Shown piece by piece: positions 62,838-64,000 of a stretch of 64,000 nucleotides of DNA (the first letter of the stretch is position 1; the number at the start of each line of letters is the position of its first letter). The position numbers were made by a program, and so were the translations under genes. Source of the DNA: Ambrosia x helenae (taxonomy: Eukaryota; Streptophyta; Magnoliopsida; Asterales; Asteraceae). A model generated the notes under the pieces. That model was given only the letters and a program-made list of their open reading frames with translations. It was not told the origin of the DNA and ran no database searches. Where the stretch lies: NCBI GenBank assembly GCA_030844895.1, contig CM061231.1, forward strand, positions 131,349,023-131,413,022, given 5' to 3'.

Positions 62838-64000
62838 CCACTAGAAATTAAAGTTAAGTTGTAGCACCTACACCTGTTTAGGATTTGAACATATGGACTC
62901 TACACAATATTCATATCAATCATGCTACATGTTCATGATCTATTTGGTAGTTGACATGACCAACAGGAGTATCTCCTCCACTGTCTCATCAATAACATGG
63001 TAGGCCACAAAGAATCCCTTTAAATCTTAGCTTACTTTTGCTGGTGAAATAGTGTATATGTACATGATCTGAATGGGGGACAAAACCATGTGATACCCAA
63101 GGTCAAGTTCACTAATTGTGCATTGTGTTCCAACTATACGCAAAGCTTTATCTAATGACGCACTATTTTCTGGGATTGAGTGGTTTAGGTAGAAAAATTG
63201 GAGAGTACAATCCAGTGTTAGTGTGTATTAAGACCATCAAGTCAACCTTGTTGGAGCGTATTTATTGGAGAGCATTAAGTCAACTATAGAGCTTGTTTAG
63301 TGTTCTTTATTTTTCTTTGGTAATAATGTACAAAGTCGTACTATTTTTAAAGTCAACCATCTTGGGCCCTACGCTTTTGCTTGTTACATATACTTGTTAC
63401 AGGGCATTTATTGTTTTATACGTGTATCTCTTTATGGACACAAAATTATACAAAAGTTATTGTATTAGAGGCAAACCGCTCTATCCCTCACTTCATGCTC
63501 GACAAGTCCTATCTTTTTTAATTTCTAACCACATATACATCTCCCTCTCTTTCTTAACTCTACTAGATCTGTTTTTTAGATCTACACTTCTAAAATTGAA
63601 TTTCACGACAATTCCACCTCCACCATGTTGGGAATTCTTTTGGAACAAAACCTCAAAGTTTTGTCCATGTTGTATCTTTGACACATATCCATGTGCCTCT
63701 TGCTCTTCCCCGTTTATAAAGATTGACTTAAAAAAGAAATTACCTAAAATCCCTAAGTTAAGAACGAAATCTTAAACTCGTTATAACTTCCCTTTTCTAC
63801 CCCATACTTTGAGCAAATTGTATTTTTGGTCCCTTTTTAATCAAATTGAATTTGATTCTTTGAGCAAATTGCATTTTTGGTCCCTCTTTTGGTTTTTGAT
63901 AAAATTGCATTTTTAGTCTGTTGTTTTTTCAATCCAAAGCTTATACCCTCAAGGTTTAATCCCTAAATTTCTAATGTTCCAACTTTACCAATTGTAACAT
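62838..64000. other. Intergenic DNA, no gene supported
   Basis: AT-rich. A 160-codon frame at 63293-63775 has no recognisable domain. Near the end, GAGCAAATTGTATTTTTGGTC and GAGCAAATTGCATTTTTGGTC form a direct repeat at about 63811 and 63861, similar in style to transposon ends that contain 'GGTCCCT'. Confidence 0.4.

Noticed and set aside
63293..63775. 160-codon plus-strand frame
   Set aside because: Hydrophobic/serine composition typical of translated AT-rich intergenic DNA; no motif.

Overview
This window is repeat-dense nuclear DNA from a flowering plant, almost certainly a eudicot. The mixture of SIRE/Maximus-type Ty1-copia elements, an RTE-type LINE, FAR1-type Mutator elements, a PIF/Harbinger nuclease and a tRNA-derived SINE is typical of large plant genomes. 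The style of the repeats recalls Asteraceae, but that is an impression and not a proof. The only recognisable host-type gene is a small SAUR (auxin-response) gene on the minus strand at about 31.6-31.9 kb, and it carries a one-base frameshift.

Layout. 1-30376 is a nest of at least five layers: an RTE LINE (30377-31045) is broken by a large non-coding LTR element (24463-30376); one LTR of that element is broken by copia element A (1400-24462); A is broken by copia element B (3302-18629, with matching CAGAA target duplications) and by the LTR of a further element (1-1399). 31.6-33.4 kb holds the SAUR and a 1.37-kb non-autonomous Mutator element with 9-bp target duplications, sitting just upstream of the SAUR TATA box. 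34.4-40.4 kb is a decayed autonomous FAR1-type Mutator element. 41.6-44.3 kb and 48.1-49.4 kb are two truncated TNT1-like copia copies. 46.26-47.63 kb is a small LTR element with LTRs that look identical and one internal ORF. A PIF/Harbinger nuclease gene runs in pieces through 47.8-62.06 kb, split by the second TNT1-like copy and by copia element C (50168-61924, with CTAAT target duplications). A SINE lies at 62.58-62.82 kb.

How the parts work together. B and C have the order LTR-gag-pol-extra gene-LTR on the minus strand. The extra gene (about 1,170-1,220 codons) has an N-terminal domain shared by both elements, followed by basic, acidic and coiled-coil stretches. Each of A, B and C carries its own short motif, arranged as palindromic pairs and, most clearly in A and B, as arrays with about 20-21 bp spacing. 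In all three LTRs the motif cluster lies directly upstream of the TATA box; it recurs in the gag leader of A and B and in the pol/extra-gene spacer of B and C. The motif is TTCGCCC/TTCGTCC in B, TTCGACC in A and TCATCAGTAGTT in C. In B the two LTRs are identical except in this motif cluster, where spacers differ strongly but motif spacing is kept. My main hypothesis is that these are binding sites for an element-encoded factor (the extra gene is the candidate) that co-evolves with its motif, comparable in logic to the anti-silencing proteins of VANDAL Mutator elements. The FAR1-type Mutator element has an independent dispersed motif (GTGCGTTT/GTGCGTCC) in introns and flanks, and also a dense 20-bp array of the motif of element C.
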